DNA of 64,000 nucleotides from Nitrososphaerota archaeon (lineage in GTDB: Archaea > Thermoproteota > Nitrososphaeria > Nitrososphaerales > UBA183). Below are positions 25,409 to 34,753 of the stretch, one piece after another. Position numbers and translations under genes: made by a program. Every line of letters starts with the position of its first letter. Positions within the stretch are counted from its first letter, which is position 1. Under the pieces are notes generated by a model. The model did no database searches, had not been told where the DNA came from, and saw only the letters and a program-made list of their open reading frames with translations. The DNA lies in NCBI GenBank assembly GCA_027386095.1, contig DAHXUN010000010.1:1-64000 (forward strand). The letters are read 5' to 3'.

Positions 25409-26067
25409 AAGCTGCTGCGCTGGGGAGGAGAGCTACGGTGCTTTGGGCTTCGGTGCGGGCCGAAGACCGAAGAAGCGTCCGCTTCTTCGACAAATCTGGG
25501 TTCGTAGAGCGACACCGGAGCTGGGCTTCCCGCCTGGACCTGGTCGAGGCTTCCCCCGCACACGGCTTGGCGTCGTCGCTTCCCCAGGGGGTCTTCCTAA
25601 CTTCGCTCGCCGAAGAAGGGCCGGAACGACCTGAGGTCCGCGACCGGCTCTATCGACTTCGGAACGAATCCGGCAGGGACGCCCCTTCCATGGGGACGCC
25701 TAGCGGGTACACATTCGAGCAGTTCCTCGATGCCACTTTCAGGCACTCTGGCTTTCTTCCCGAGGCAACCTACGTCGCGCGAGTCGGGGACCGCTACGTC
25801 GCGACGACATCCCTCGAAACGGTGAACGGAAAACGTGACACCCTCCACGTCAGCTATACCGGTACATTGCGGGAATTCAGGGGGCAGGGTCTTGCCACGG
25901 AGCTCAAGCGTAGGGCGATCGAATATGCAAAATCCCGGGGCTATCGGTATCTCACGACCGATAACGACTCCCTGAACGAGCCGATTGTGAAGGTTAACCA
26001 AGCTCTCGGCTTCCATGTTGAGCGGACGACAATCCGCGGTGAGAAACTGCTGGCATCGTCCCCCTGA
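25369..26067 (+). pseudogene. 5'-truncated tandem GNAT acetyltransferase
   Basis: In frame +1 from about 25369 the sequence resumes in the acetyl-CoA binding part of a first GNAT domain (QGRGLGRLLFATLEAA), continues through RSVRFFDKSGFVERH, and then a complete second GNAT domain. That second domain has the motif A sequence FRGQGLATELKRRAIEYAK and NEPIVKVNQALGFHVER. The N-terminal 60-70 residues of the first domain, including any start codon, are missing at the junction with the SRPBCC remnant. Internal starts (for example GTG 25438) might still express the second domain, so residual function is possible. Confidence 0.72.
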
Positions 26068-26381
26068 CAGCAGCTCCAGAACTTGCGGAGTATAGGCCCT
26101 CGAGTCCCGCGCGTCTCGCGCCATCTGAACTTCATTCGATGCCTGGTGTACCGTGCTCAACAGAACGCCAACCATGCGTGCTTAAGCAACCAAACGGGTG
26201 CCCGAGTCCCGGCAGGGGGCAGGCGTGCCCCACCGCTTGTCTTGCCATGGATGCGCTCAACCTCGATTCAATCCCAAGAGCGGATTAGTTTCAACAACCT
26301 TGGACCTTATGAGCCCGATCGTGAACCAGCTTGATAAGGCGCGCCGCCCGGTCTGCGGGTAGGCGTTCATTTTTGGCAGCG
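26068..26381. other. intergenic region without a supported gene
   Basis: These 314 nt follow the GNAT remnant and precede the CDF-like gene. I see no ORF with protein-like composition and no RNA structure I can name. The AT-richer end (gattagtttcaacaac, about 26283) could hold a promoter. It may be decayed sequence linked to the adjacent deletion. Confidence 0.3.
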
Positions 26382-27092
26382 ATGGCCATACCTTGCAGCT
26401 CCTGTGGCTGCGCGGAGGATTCATGCCAGGGCTGTTCCACGCCGGACCAGTGTACAAACTGCGTCGGATGCTGCTGCCCGGCGAGCCACGTGGAGTGGAG
26501 GAGGGGGAGGCTCAGCCGGGCCCTCTCCATCGAATACTTCAGTTCGCTTTGGATGGTGGCCGAAGTCGCTGGCTCTATCGGGGTGGGCGTCGTCTCAGGG
26601 AGCTTCGCGCTCCTCGCCTTTGGGGGGGACAGCGTGGTAGAGCTCTTGTCTGCGTTCGTCGTGTACAGCCACCTAAAAGGGGACATGGCCGGCTCAGCTG
26701 GGCTAGGAAGAAGGACAGCGCTGACAGCCACCGCCCTGCTCTTCGCTTTGGTACCTGCGGTAAGCATCGGCGCGGTCTACTCCTACGCGTCGGGGCTCAG
26801 ACCTGAAGGCTCGCTGTTCGGGGTGGCGATAGCTGCAGGGGCGGTTCTGGTCATGCCATACCTTTGGCTGGAAAAAAGAAAAATCGGACGGGAGACAAGA
26901 TGCCTCCCTCTCTCCATCGACGCCGTTGCCTCGGCGACGTGCTTCTTCATGTCGTTAGCTCTGCTCGCGGGCCTTCTTGCAGAGTACCTCCTCGGGCTGT
27001 GGTGGGCTGACTACCTCGCCACCGCGGTAATCCTCGTCTTTGTAGTAAGGGAAGGAGCCGAGTCATATAGGGAGATTGGAAGCCTGGGATAA
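26382..27092 (+). CDS. Cys-rich CDF-like cation transporter
   Basis: This 236-residue membrane protein resembles the transmembrane part of cation diffusion facilitators. The N-terminal 30 residues hold ten cysteines (PCSSCGCAEDSCQGC and CTNCVGCCC), a probable metal-binding tail. About six helices follow, including LLAFGGDSVVELLSAFVVY (TM2, with Asp and Glu where CDF proteins bind metal) and LPLSIDAVASATCFFMSLAL (TM5, with Asp). The usual C-terminal cytoplasmic domain is absent. ATG 26382 is chosen because upstream codons lack family similarity. The likely role is export or sensing of a soft metal such as Zn or Cu, which is inference. Confidence 0.75.
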   Translation: MAIPCSSCGCAEDSCQGCSTPDQCTNCVGCCCPASHVEWRRGRLSRALSIEYFSSLWMVAEVAGSIGVGVVSGSFALLAFGGDSVVELLSAFVVYSHLKGDMAGSAGLGRRTALTATALLFALVPAVSIGAVYSYASGLRPEGSLFGVAIAAGAVLVMPYLWLEKRKIGRETRCLPLSIDAVASATCFFMSLALLAGLLAEYLLGLWWADYLATAVILVFVVREGAESYREIGSLG

Positions 27093-27486
27093 CCTTCCGT
27101 TGCTCGGCACGGGTCAGTCGCCGGTCCCTAAGCACATGTCCGGAGGTTCTGCAGAAGACACGAGACCGGTGCGCCGAGCGGGTTACGAGGTCCCAATGGT
27201 GCCCACCGGGCCCCCCGGGGCGGACCCCAAGCCCTCCTGGTCTTCGACAAAAGCTCGTACGTGGAATACCATGGGTGCCAAGAGGCAATCCGACCCGATG
27301 CCAGCCTCTGCTTATCTGAGCATCGGAAGAGGCAGAGTCGACCGGAGGAACGAACAGGCTCAACGCGGCCAGGGGGAGCCCGGTAGCGCAACCTCCGGAA
27401 GCCCTGCTGAGCGCGAAGAGCCTGCCAGTGGGCGGCCCCTGCCTTAGGTTCAAATCGGCCTAAGTGGACGGTCAGTCAGAAGCGCA
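27093..27486. other. intergenic region, possible decayed coding remnant
   Basis: These 394 nt carry overlapping ORFs on both strands whose translations look like GC-driven shadows. A short stretch near 27240-27330 reads as FDKSSYVEYHGCQEAIRPDA, which faintly resembles coding sequence, but it is flanked by stops. I cannot support a gene here. Confidence 0.3.
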
Positions 27487-29334
27487 TTGAGCGAGTCTGG
27501 CGTGGACGATACATTCGAGCAGGTTATCCCAGAAGAGTCAGACGGGAGCAGCGGGCTCCGGGATCCAAAGGCCGCACCGGACCTGCCCATCTTCTCGGTG
27601 CTCGACTCCATCGACTTCTCGGATCACTTCGTACTCCTTGGGGAGGTGGGGACAGGGAAGAGCACGGTGGTCCCAATCCACGAGTTCGAGAGGTCGGGGA
27701 GGTCACGACAGGTCATCATCAGGGAACCGTCTAGAGCCTCGTGCAACGCGCTGTACTACTCCCTCGAGGCGCTGCACCCGGAGGTCAAGGGGGACTTGGC
27801 GATCATAACGAAGGACACGAAGGTCAACGTAGAGGGGAAGATCAAGATTGTCACCGACGGCGTCCTCATCAGGATGCTGGCTGACCGCTCTCTCACAGAT
27901 ACCTCCATCTACTTCGACGAAAGCCATCAGATGACCTCCCAACTGGAGCTCTGCATGTCCCTTGCGAAGAAGGGCGAGAAGGAGGCGAAGAACCTGTTCA
28001 GGGTGATGAGCGCCACCATCGACCCAGGGGAGTTCCTGCGCTTCCTCGGGATTTCAAAGCTGCACTCGGTCAGCGGCAGGAGGTACCCGGTGCGCCTCGA
28101 GGTGGAGCTGGTCCGCAGCCTCGACGCCATGTTCGAAACCCTCTCAAGGTACCTGTACGCCCAGCCCAAAGACGAGTCCTGGCTCGTCTTCCTACCCACG
28201 AGGCGGCTGGTCGAGAAGTACGCGGGCAGTTACGGGGGCGTGTACATCCACGGGGGGCTGGAGGGGTCCGAAGTGAACAAGATCCAGCGGAGGGCGGAGC
28301 GCGACAGGAACCTGAGGATCTTCGCCACCAATGTCATCGCCTCGTCCGTCAACATCTACGTGGACAACGCGCTGATATTCAACGACATCATCAGCAGCAA
28401 AGACAACCTGGGCCGGAAGACCCTCAAATACGGCAAGCTGGACAACAACTCGCTCCTCCAGATGATGGGGAGGATCGGCCGGTTCAAGCCAGGCCGGGCG
28501 GTCATTCTCACCAGCACCCCCGTCCCGAAGAGAATCGACCCGGCGCCTGTCCACAAGGACCTTGAAACCGAGACCCCGTTCGACCTGGTCCTCCTGATGT
28601 CCAAGTACGGCCTCGGCCTCTCCAGCCTGGAGTTCATGTCGAGGGTGAACCACAAGGAGGTGGGGTTCGCCGAGGATTGGCTGGCAGACATCGGGGCGAT
28701 AAGGCTCAGCCCGCGCGGCATCACCAGGAAGGGCCTGCTGATGAGCGAAATCCCCTACGACCCTGACTTCGCGCACCTGATCTCGGACGCCCTCATCTCG
28801 AACGACTACGAGATGGCGGGGTTCTTTCTGGCTTGCGGGGCCTTCGGCGACTCGCTCAACCACGCCTACAGGGTCGACTACGAACACTCTGCCCGACAGT
28901 TCCTCTACAGGATGGACCGATCCAACGAGCTCAACATCAAGGCGCATCTCTTGAAGCGATACTCAGAAGACGCTGACGGCTCATTCAAGGAGAGGATGAC
29001 TGTCAACGGCATCTTCCCCCGCTTTGTGGAGGAGGCTTGGAAGAACTATGGGGCCGCAAGAGACTCTCTCAACGACCTGCTCATCGCCTCGAAGAAAGAC
29101 CCGATTCCGCCTGATGTCATCGCGGACCCGGACCCGGCCTTCCTCGAGTCCTATCTGTCGGACTCCCTTTCCTTCGAGAGGTACGACTTCAGCGAGAAGG
29201 GTGGATACGACCTTAGGAACCTCATCATCGAAGACAGGTTCTACGCCCGAGGGGTGACTGTCAACTTCCGGAAGATACTCTTCGACGTGGTCGCACTGGG
29301 CCCCAGAAGGAAGCACCGCCTCAGGGGCAGGTAG
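27487..29334 (+). CDS. SF2 DExH-box helicase
   Basis: This 615-residue protein is a superfamily 2 NTPase/helicase. Walker A is GEVGTGKST (residues about 52-60), Walker B is DESH (about 144-147), and motif III is MSATID (around 174). Motif V is NVIASSVNI and motif VI QMMGRIGRFKPG (about 325). It is closest to the DEAH/RHA and NS3-like branch. The 250-residue C-terminal region has no domain I can name. It has no operon partner. TTG 27487 is the likely start, though the first 30 residues are low in similarity signal. Confidence 0.82.
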   Translation: MSESGVDDTFEQVIPEESDGSSGLRDPKAAPDLPIFSVLDSIDFSDHFVLLGEVGTGKSTVVPIHEFERSGRSRQVIIREPSRASCNALYYSLEALHPEVKGDLAIITKDTKVNVEGKIKIVTDGVLIRMLADRSLTDTSIYFDESHQMTSQLELCMSLAKKGEKEAKNLFRVMSATIDPGEFLRFLGISKLHSVSGRRYPVRLEVELVRSLDAMFETLSRYLYAQPKDESWLVFLPTRRLVEKYAGSYGGVYIHGGLEGSEVNKIQRRAERDRNLRIFATNVIASSVNIYVDNALIFNDIISSKDNLGRKTLKYGKLDNNSLLQMMGRIGRFKPGRAVILTSTPVPKRIDPAPVHKDLETETPFDLVLLMSKYGLGLSSLEFMSRVNHKEVGFAEDWLADIGAIRLSPRGITRKGLLMSEIPYDPDFAHLISDALISNDYEMAGFFLACGAFGDSLNHAYRVDYEHSARQFLYRMDRSNELNIKAHLLKRYSEDADGSFKERMTVNGIFPRFVEEAWKNYGAARDSLNDLLIASKKDPIPPDVIADPDPAFLESYLSDSLSFERYDFSEKGGYDLRNLIIEDRFYARGVTVNFRKILFDVVALGPRRKHRLRGR

Positions 29335-29522
29335 CCCGGGCGTCCGTCTAGACGGGTCCAAGGGGCTCCCTCATCGGGTCGCCTTCGTCTTCGTCCAGCC
29401 GGCCGGGCAGGGGGCCGCCCCACGAAGCGCGTTCCGTCCCTCAAGGAGGGCCCGGATGCGCGTCAAGCGCAAGCAACTGAACGCCAGAGACAGTTATATC
29501 GGCTGGCAAATCCGTTGGAGCC

Positions 29523-30515
29523 ATGGTAGTGGATCTTCACGAAGACATCGGCTACTACTATCTGATGGGCGGAGCAACCCCATTCTCCGAAGATGCGCCG
29601 GGCCGCCAGGCGGACATTCCAAAGTACAAGAAGGCTGACATGACCCTTGTCCTGGGCTCCGTATTCCCGCTCCTCGGGAGCCTCAACCTGAGGAAGATAG
29701 CCGCGATGGAGGAGATGTACGGGCACTGGTCCTCCTCTTCCGCCCTCGTGTCCCCCCGCGACGTCGCCATCGAGCTAATCAAGATATACTACGCCCTTGA
29801 GAAGATGCACCCGAAGGACCTCAAGATAGTCAGGACCAGGGAGGACATCGAGTCGCTCGGAAATCGGGTCGGAATCGTCCTCCACATCGAGGGGTGCGAA
29901 GCGCTCGGGGAGCCCGAAGATCTCGAAGTCTTCTTCAACCTCGGGGTCCGCTCCATCGGGCTGACCTGGAACTACGACAATAAGTTCGCGGCCTCGTGCC
30001 TCTCGTCCAAGGACTACGGGCTCACCGGCGAAGGCGAAGCTCTGGTCGCGCTTGCGGACAAGCTGGGCGTGATGCTCGATCTTTCGCACGCTTCGCCGAG
30101 GACGTCGTCCGACGTGCTGAATGCAGCCGCCCTCTCCCCCTTCTTCAGCCACTCTGACTCGGCAGCCGTGCAGTCCAATCGGAGGAACATTTCGGACGAC
30201 CTGATACGCGAGACCGGGAGGAGGGGGGGGATTGTGGGCCTCACTTTCATCCGGAGCTGCATAGGCCGCCCATTTACCGCCGCCCGGCTCGTGGACCATG
30301 CCAAGCGCTTCGTCAGGCTCGGCGGCCCTGCCGCGCCAGCCCTGGGGACCGACTTCCTGGGCATGTCGAGCGCCCCCGAGGGGATGGGCGACATATCCAG
30401 GGTGGGGAAGTTCAGGAAAGCCCTGGTCGGAGCAGGCGTGCCTACAGACCAGGCTGATGGGATCATGCACGGCAATGCCTACAGGTTTATCCTCGAGCGC
30501 TCGTCTCGCTGGTGA
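29523..30515 (+). CDS. membrane dipeptidase-like peptidase M19
   Basis: This 330-residue protein belongs to the M19 (renal dipeptidase) metallopeptidases, which cleave dipeptides. Zinc ligands appear in DLHEDI (residues 4-9), LHIEGCEAL (Glu, around 122), MLDLSHASPRTS (His, around 184) and FFSHSDSAAV (His, around 208). The final catalytic Asp lies in ALGTDFLG (around 277). ATG 29523 sits about 25 nt downstream of the TATA-like gttatat (29491-29498), so it is leaderless. Its stop overlaps the frame of the serine hydrolase gene. Confidence 0.88.
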   Translation: MVVDLHEDIGYYYLMGGATPFSEDAPGRQADIPKYKKADMTLVLGSVFPLLGSLNLRKIAAMEEMYGHWSSSSALVSPRDVAIELIKIYYALEKMHPKDLKIVRTREDIESLGNRVGIVLHIEGCEALGEPEDLEVFFNLGVRSIGLTWNYDNKFAASCLSSKDYGLTGEGEALVALADKLGVMLDLSHASPRTSSDVLNAAALSPFFSHSDSAAVQSNRRNISDDLIRETGRRGGIVGLTFIRSCIGRPFTAARLVDHAKRFVRLGGPAAPALGTDFLGMSSAPEGMGDISRVGKFRKALVGAGVPTDQADGIMHGNAYRFILERSSRW

Positions 30516-30562
30516 AGCGCGACCGCGGCACCTCTTTTAACCTGAGGCCTCTGGCATCTCCC

Positions 30563-31954
30563 GTGGTAGCTTTCGACGCCAGAAGGTTCGACGACCTAGT
30601 CTTCGCGAAGATGAGCGAGACCAAGATTCCCAGCATGTCCGCGGCCGTGGTGGAGGACGGGAGGGTAGTGCACGCCAGGGGGTTCGGGTGGAAAGACGCG
30701 GCAGGCGCCACCCCGGCGACCCCGCAGACCCTCTACGGCATAGGCTCAGTCACAAAGTCGTTCGTCGCCCTCGCCGTCGGCAAGCTCGTCGAGTCAGGCA
30801 AGGTGAGCTTCCACGACCCGGTCACCAAGTTCATCCCGCTCAAACAAAGGGCCTTCGAAGGAGTCGAGGTCCACCACCTGCTCTCCCACACAAGCGGGAT
30901 CCCGGGATTAGGCTCCCTGGAGGTCATCCTGTTCAGCGCGTTCAGGGAGTACCACCACTGGCTCCCCATAGCCAGCCTCGACGACATGGCCTCGTTCCTG
31001 GACGGCGTCGACGGCTGGGTCGTGTCTAGGCCCGGGGAGAAGGTGCACTACCTCAACGAGGGGTTCGTCCTCCTTGGCGAGATAGTCTCGAAGGCCAGCG
31101 GCCGCCACTGGTTCGACTACCTCAGGTCCGAAATCCTGGCGCCGCTGGAAATGAAGAGGACCTTCCTCCACAAGTCGGACATCTCGGCAGACATCGATGT
31201 AGCCACCCCCTACGCCATAAGAGGCGCGAAGATGACGCCCACCCCTGTCCCCTACGGGAGCGACGCGGCAGGGGGGATCATGAGCTGCGCCGCCGACCTT
31301 TCGAACTACGTGTCCATGCTAATCAACGGGGGCGAGTTCAGGGGGAAGAGGGTGGTCTCCATGGACACCCTCTCGAAGATGGAGGCGCCCTACGCGAAGT
31401 GGCCCATCGAAAACTATGGGGGGGACTCCTATGGCTACGGGTTCCAGGTGATCCCAGACTTCCACGGGCACAAGGTCGTCCGACACGGGGGCTCGTTGGA
31501 CGTCTACACCTCAGACATGGAGTATGTCCGGGACATCGGGTCAGGAGTCGTCCTCCTGTCGAACGGCACCGGCTACAGCATGGGTCTTCTTGGGATGTCC
31601 GCGGTGTCCCTACTACTAGGGGTCGACCCGGGCGAGCTTAGGGCAGTCAAGCTGGAAGGGCTGCTCAAGAAGCTGGAGGGGCAGTACAGGACATACAAGG
31701 ACACGCTCGTAGCCGAGGTGAAGAGGGTCGGGAGCTTCCTCATGCTTTCGGGGGAGGACATAGGCAACAACATCATACTGGTCCCGGAGGGCGAAGAGGG
31801 GGACGAGGCGCGGTTCTTCACCCTCGAAGGGGCCGCGAGGATGGAGGTAGTCTTCAAGCTCGACCAGCACGGTGTGGAGCTATTCTTCGAGAGGTACAGG
31901 TACCGGAGGTCTGGTCCCGTGGCGCCGCGCGCTGAGACCACGTGGCCGAGCTGA
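30563..31954 (+). CDS. serine hydrolase of the beta-lactamase class C family
   Basis: This protein is related to class C beta-lactamases, D-aminopeptidases and esterases. The active-site SxxK is SVTKS in YGIGSVTKSFVALAVGKLVE (around residues 60-79), and YLNEGFVLLGEIV carries the Tyr-x-Asn motif. A C-terminal extension of about 100 residues (after LLLGVDPGELRAV) is a lipocalin-like beta-rich domain common in this family. GTG 30563 is preferred to GTG 30512 because the TATA-like cttttaa (30533-30540) lies 23-30 nt upstream. It follows the dipeptidase gene, suggesting linked peptide breakdown. Confidence 0.85.
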   Translation: MVAFDARRFDDLVFAKMSETKIPSMSAAVVEDGRVVHARGFGWKDAAGATPATPQTLYGIGSVTKSFVALAVGKLVESGKVSFHDPVTKFIPLKQRAFEGVEVHHLLSHTSGIPGLGSLEVILFSAFREYHHWLPIASLDDMASFLDGVDGWVVSRPGEKVHYLNEGFVLLGEIVSKASGRHWFDYLRSEILAPLEMKRTFLHKSDISADIDVATPYAIRGAKMTPTPVPYGSDAAGGIMSCAADLSNYVSMLINGGEFRGKRVVSMDTLSKMEAPYAKWPIENYGGDSYGYGFQVIPDFHGHKVVRHGGSLDVYTSDMEYVRDIGSGVVLLSNGTGYSMGLLGMSAVSLLLGVDPGELRAVKLEGLLKKLEGQYRTYKDTLVAEVKRVGSFLMLSGEDIGNNIILVPEGEEGDEARFFTLEGAARMEVVFKLDQHGVELFFERYRYRRSGPVAPRAETTWPS

Positions 31955-31958
31955 TGGC

Positions 31959-32816
31959 ATGGCAAAGGTCGTGGTCACCGGGGGGAGCGGGAAGGCGGGC
32001 AGGGCCTGCATAAGGGACCTCAAGGCGCATGGGTACGAAGCCTTCAGTGTGGACAGGACGAGGCCGGCCGAAGAGCTCTGCCCCTCCATACAGGCCGACC
32101 TCGCTGACTACGGCCAGGCCCTGGACGCCCTCGCTGCGGTTGAGCGTGGCCCCCACGGGGTGGAGGGCGTGGTGCACCTGGCTGCCATCCCTGACTCCAG
32201 GCTGTTCACCAACTCCGTGACCTTCGAGAACAACGTGATGAGCACCTACAACGTGTTCGAGGCCTCGGCCAGGCTCGGAATCAAGAACCTGGTGTGGGCA
32301 TCCAGTGAGACAGTCCTGGGCCTCCCATTCGATGTCCCGCCTCCCTATGTGCCTGTGGACGAGGAGTACGCCGGGAGGCCCGAGAGCGCCTACTCGCTGA
32401 GCAAGATTGTGGGCGAAAGAATCGCCGAGCAGTACTGCAGGTGGGACCCTGAGCTGAAGATAGTGGGCCTCCGCTTCTCGAACATAATCGAGCCCGGGGA
32501 CTACGAGCTCTTCAGGGACTTCCAGGGCGACCCGGCGCTCCGCAAGTGGAACCTCTGGGGGTACATCGACGTCAGGGATGCCGCCCAGGCGGTACGCAGG
32601 GCCCTCGAGGCGAAAATCCGGGGCGCGGAAGTTTTCATAATCGCAAACGCTGACACGGTGATGACTTCTGGCGACGATGAACTGCTGGGCAAGGTCTTCC
32701 CCAACGTCCCCAGGAAGAAGAGGCTTGAGGGGAACGAGACCCTCCTCTCGATCGAGAAGGCGAGGAGGGTGCTTGGTTTCGTTCCCGAACACAGCTGGCG
32801 GGACACTGCGGGCTAA
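31959..32816 (+). CDS. NAD-dependent epimerase/dehydratase (extended SDR)
   Basis: This 285-residue Rossmann protein begins MAKVVVTGGSGKAGRACI with the GxxGxxG nucleotide motif. It has HLAAIPD and the catalytic YSLSK (Tyr-x-x-x-Lys, around residue 146), with SSETV as the Ser. The substrate is probably a nucleotide sugar or related compound. ATG 31959 is chosen since the reading frame upstream lies inside the previous gene. It starts 5 nt after the serine hydrolase stop and may be co-transcribed. Confidence 0.87.
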   Translation: MAKVVVTGGSGKAGRACIRDLKAHGYEAFSVDRTRPAEELCPSIQADLADYGQALDALAAVERGPHGVEGVVHLAAIPDSRLFTNSVTFENNVMSTYNVFEASARLGIKNLVWASSETVLGLPFDVPPPYVPVDEEYAGRPESAYSLSKIVGERIAEQYCRWDPELKIVGLRFSNIIEPGDYELFRDFQGDPALRKWNLWGYIDVRDAAQAVRRALEAKIRGAEVFIIANADTVMTSGDDELLGKVFPNVPRKKRLEGNETLLSIEKARRVLGFVPEHSWRDTAG

Positions 32817-32957
32817 GCCGGTCGGGGGATTCGCGCCAGGCCCAGTGCTCTTCGTAGTGCACAAGCGCAGGGACGCATGCCGCCAAGGGACCTCTCTGAG
32901 AGCGCAACTACCTGTAGGATTTTTTAACCACCGTCACCACTTTCCTGATGTGCGGAT

Positions 32958-34634
32958 ATGGCCCGGATCGTACTTGTGTCGGACACGACCCTCTCTCGCA
33001 CCTACAGAAGCGTCCCCCTGCTCGACTTCCTAGCCAGCGCGCCCACTGACGCCCTCCCTGGTGCCATCTACTCCTTCCTGAAGGGTCCGCCTCCGCCGGA
33101 CACGGAAGGGAGGGCGGCGCTCGCCCCCTATGCCATCAGGAAACTGGAGGCCGCCCTGCTCAGGGACTCCGCCAGGGATGAAGTGGTCGTAGCCCACGAG
33201 GACCACATCTCCAAGTTCGTCGATGATGACACCGAAGTGATCGGCGTCTCGACCATGGACCCGCTCGGCCTGGGGCCGCTGACCATGTCATACGCCGTGT
33301 TCTTCGAGACGAGGGCGTCCGCCTACGTACAGAGGGAGTTCGAGTCCCTCCTCGGCAGGATCAACAAGGCGCGGGCTGGAAAGAAGGCGAAGCTCCTAGT
33401 AGGGGGCCCAGGGGTGTGGGAGCTTACCGTCCGCCCCGAGGAGCTCGAAAGGAACAAGATCGACTTCGCCTTCCAGGGAGAGGCAGACGACATCGCCGGC
33501 GACCTGTTCCGGTACGTCTCGGACGACTCTGGCGAGAAGACCGGGTTCTTCAGGGGGTATCAGACATTCAACGCGGACTTCAGGAAGGAGTGGGAGCCGA
33601 ACCCCAAGTTCATCAGTCGCTATCAGTTCTCGAGGCAGTTCCCGACCCTGGAAGGGATACCTGACATCGTCAACCCCTCGGTGAAGGGGATGGTGGAGGT
33701 CATGCGCGGGTGCGGGATAGGCTGCGACTTCTGCGAGGTCACCCTCAGGCCGCTCAGATACTACACCCCCGAAAGGGTGCGGCGGGAGCTCGAGGTGAAC
33801 GTCCGCTCCGGACAGCACAACGCCTGGCTCCACACCGACGAGTTTTTCGCATACCAGCACGGACGGAACTACGTCCCCAACGAAGACGCACTCATCGACC
33901 TGATGAAGGGGGTCATGGGCACGCCGGGGATCACCCACTCCAATCCCACCCACGGCAGGATCTCGATCCCTGCCGCCTACCCGGACTTGATGCGGAAGGT
34001 CTCCTCGATCATGAGAGCGGGGCCCAACAACTGGATCGGCTTGCAGGTGGGCATCGAGACGGGGAGCGACCGCCTCGCCGCAGAGCACATGCCCAACAAG
34101 ACTCTCCCTCTCAAAGTCGGCCCCGACGGGTCATGGTCCGACATCGTCTGGCGAGGCACCTATGTCATGAACAAGAACTACTGGAGGCCAGCCTTCACTG
34201 TCCAGGTGGGGCAGGCCGGAGAGACGCCAGAAGACAACTGGGATACTGTGGCCCTGATCAATAGGATGAGCAATTCGACCCTCGAGACCGGCCTCCCCTT
34301 CGAGTTCACGGTGACGCCGATGCAACACGTCCCCCTCGGTCTCCTCAAGAGCAGGGACTTCACTTCGCTCAAGCTGGACCAGTCGCAGCTGGCGGTGTAC
34401 TTCGCATCCTACAGGCACCTGGCGAAGATAGCCGTCAGGGACGCGACACGAGCCTCCGGCGATGCGAATCCGGTTTCGAGGTATGCCACGGGGGCCATGA
34501 TCGGTCTGGGGGGCTGGGTGATGTTCCATCAGGTGAAGGCCATCTGCAAGAAGGGCGGCCTGGACCTCGAGAAGGCCGCGACACACGGTCTCTCGGAGCG
34601 ACGCTCCACCCCCTCCCTCCTGGTCACCCGCTGA
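32958..34634 (+). CDS. radical SAM protein with B12-binding-like N-terminal domain
   Basis: This 558-residue protein has an N-terminal flavodoxin-like domain (LLVGGPGVWEL, IDFAFQGEADD) of the type that binds cobalamin in radical SAM enzymes, though I see no clear DxHxxG motif. The radical SAM motif CGIGCDFC (residues about 252-259) is within VEVMRGCGIGCDFCEVTLRP. The C-terminal third has no named domain. The reaction is unknown; candidate roles include methylation or lipid or cofactor modification. ATG 32958 lies about 27 nt after the TATA-like tttttaac (32922-32931), so it is leaderless and monocistronic. Confidence 0.85.
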   Translation: MARIVLVSDTTLSRTYRSVPLLDFLASAPTDALPGAIYSFLKGPPPPDTEGRAALAPYAIRKLEAALLRDSARDEVVVAHEDHISKFVDDDTEVIGVSTMDPLGLGPLTMSYAVFFETRASAYVQREFESLLGRINKARAGKKAKLLVGGPGVWELTVRPEELERNKIDFAFQGEADDIAGDLFRYVSDDSGEKTGFFRGYQTFNADFRKEWEPNPKFISRYQFSRQFPTLEGIPDIVNPSVKGMVEVMRGCGIGCDFCEVTLRPLRYYTPERVRRELEVNVRSGQHNAWLHTDEFFAYQHGRNYVPNEDALIDLMKGVMGTPGITHSNPTHGRISIPAAYPDLMRKVSSIMRAGPNNWIGLQVGIETGSDRLAAEHMPNKTLPLKVGPDGSWSDIVWRGTYVMNKNYWRPAFTVQVGQAGETPEDNWDTVALINRMSNSTLETGLPFEFTVTPMQHVPLGLLKSRDFTSLKLDQSQLAVYFASYRHLAKIAVRDATRASGDANPVSRYATGAMIGLGGWVMFHQVKAICKKGGLDLEKAATHGLSERRSTPSLLVTR

Positions 34635-34753
34635 CGACGAGCGCCCGGAGCCGACGGCCTGCCGCGATGGGTCGAGCTTGCTTCGACATTTGAATAACTT
34701 CACTTCGTTGTGACCAACGGTTTTAAGCGCTCGGAATCGGCGCCGAATCGGAC

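Noticed and set aside
27230..27340. Possible zinc-ribbon remnant (GCQEAIRPDASLC)
   Set aside because: Only one Cys pair can be seen and the frame is broken on both sides; not enough to call a pseudogene.
26947..27453. Minus-strand ORF over the end of the CDF-like gene
   Set aside because: Composition typical of a shadow, and it covers the end of a real gene on the other strand.
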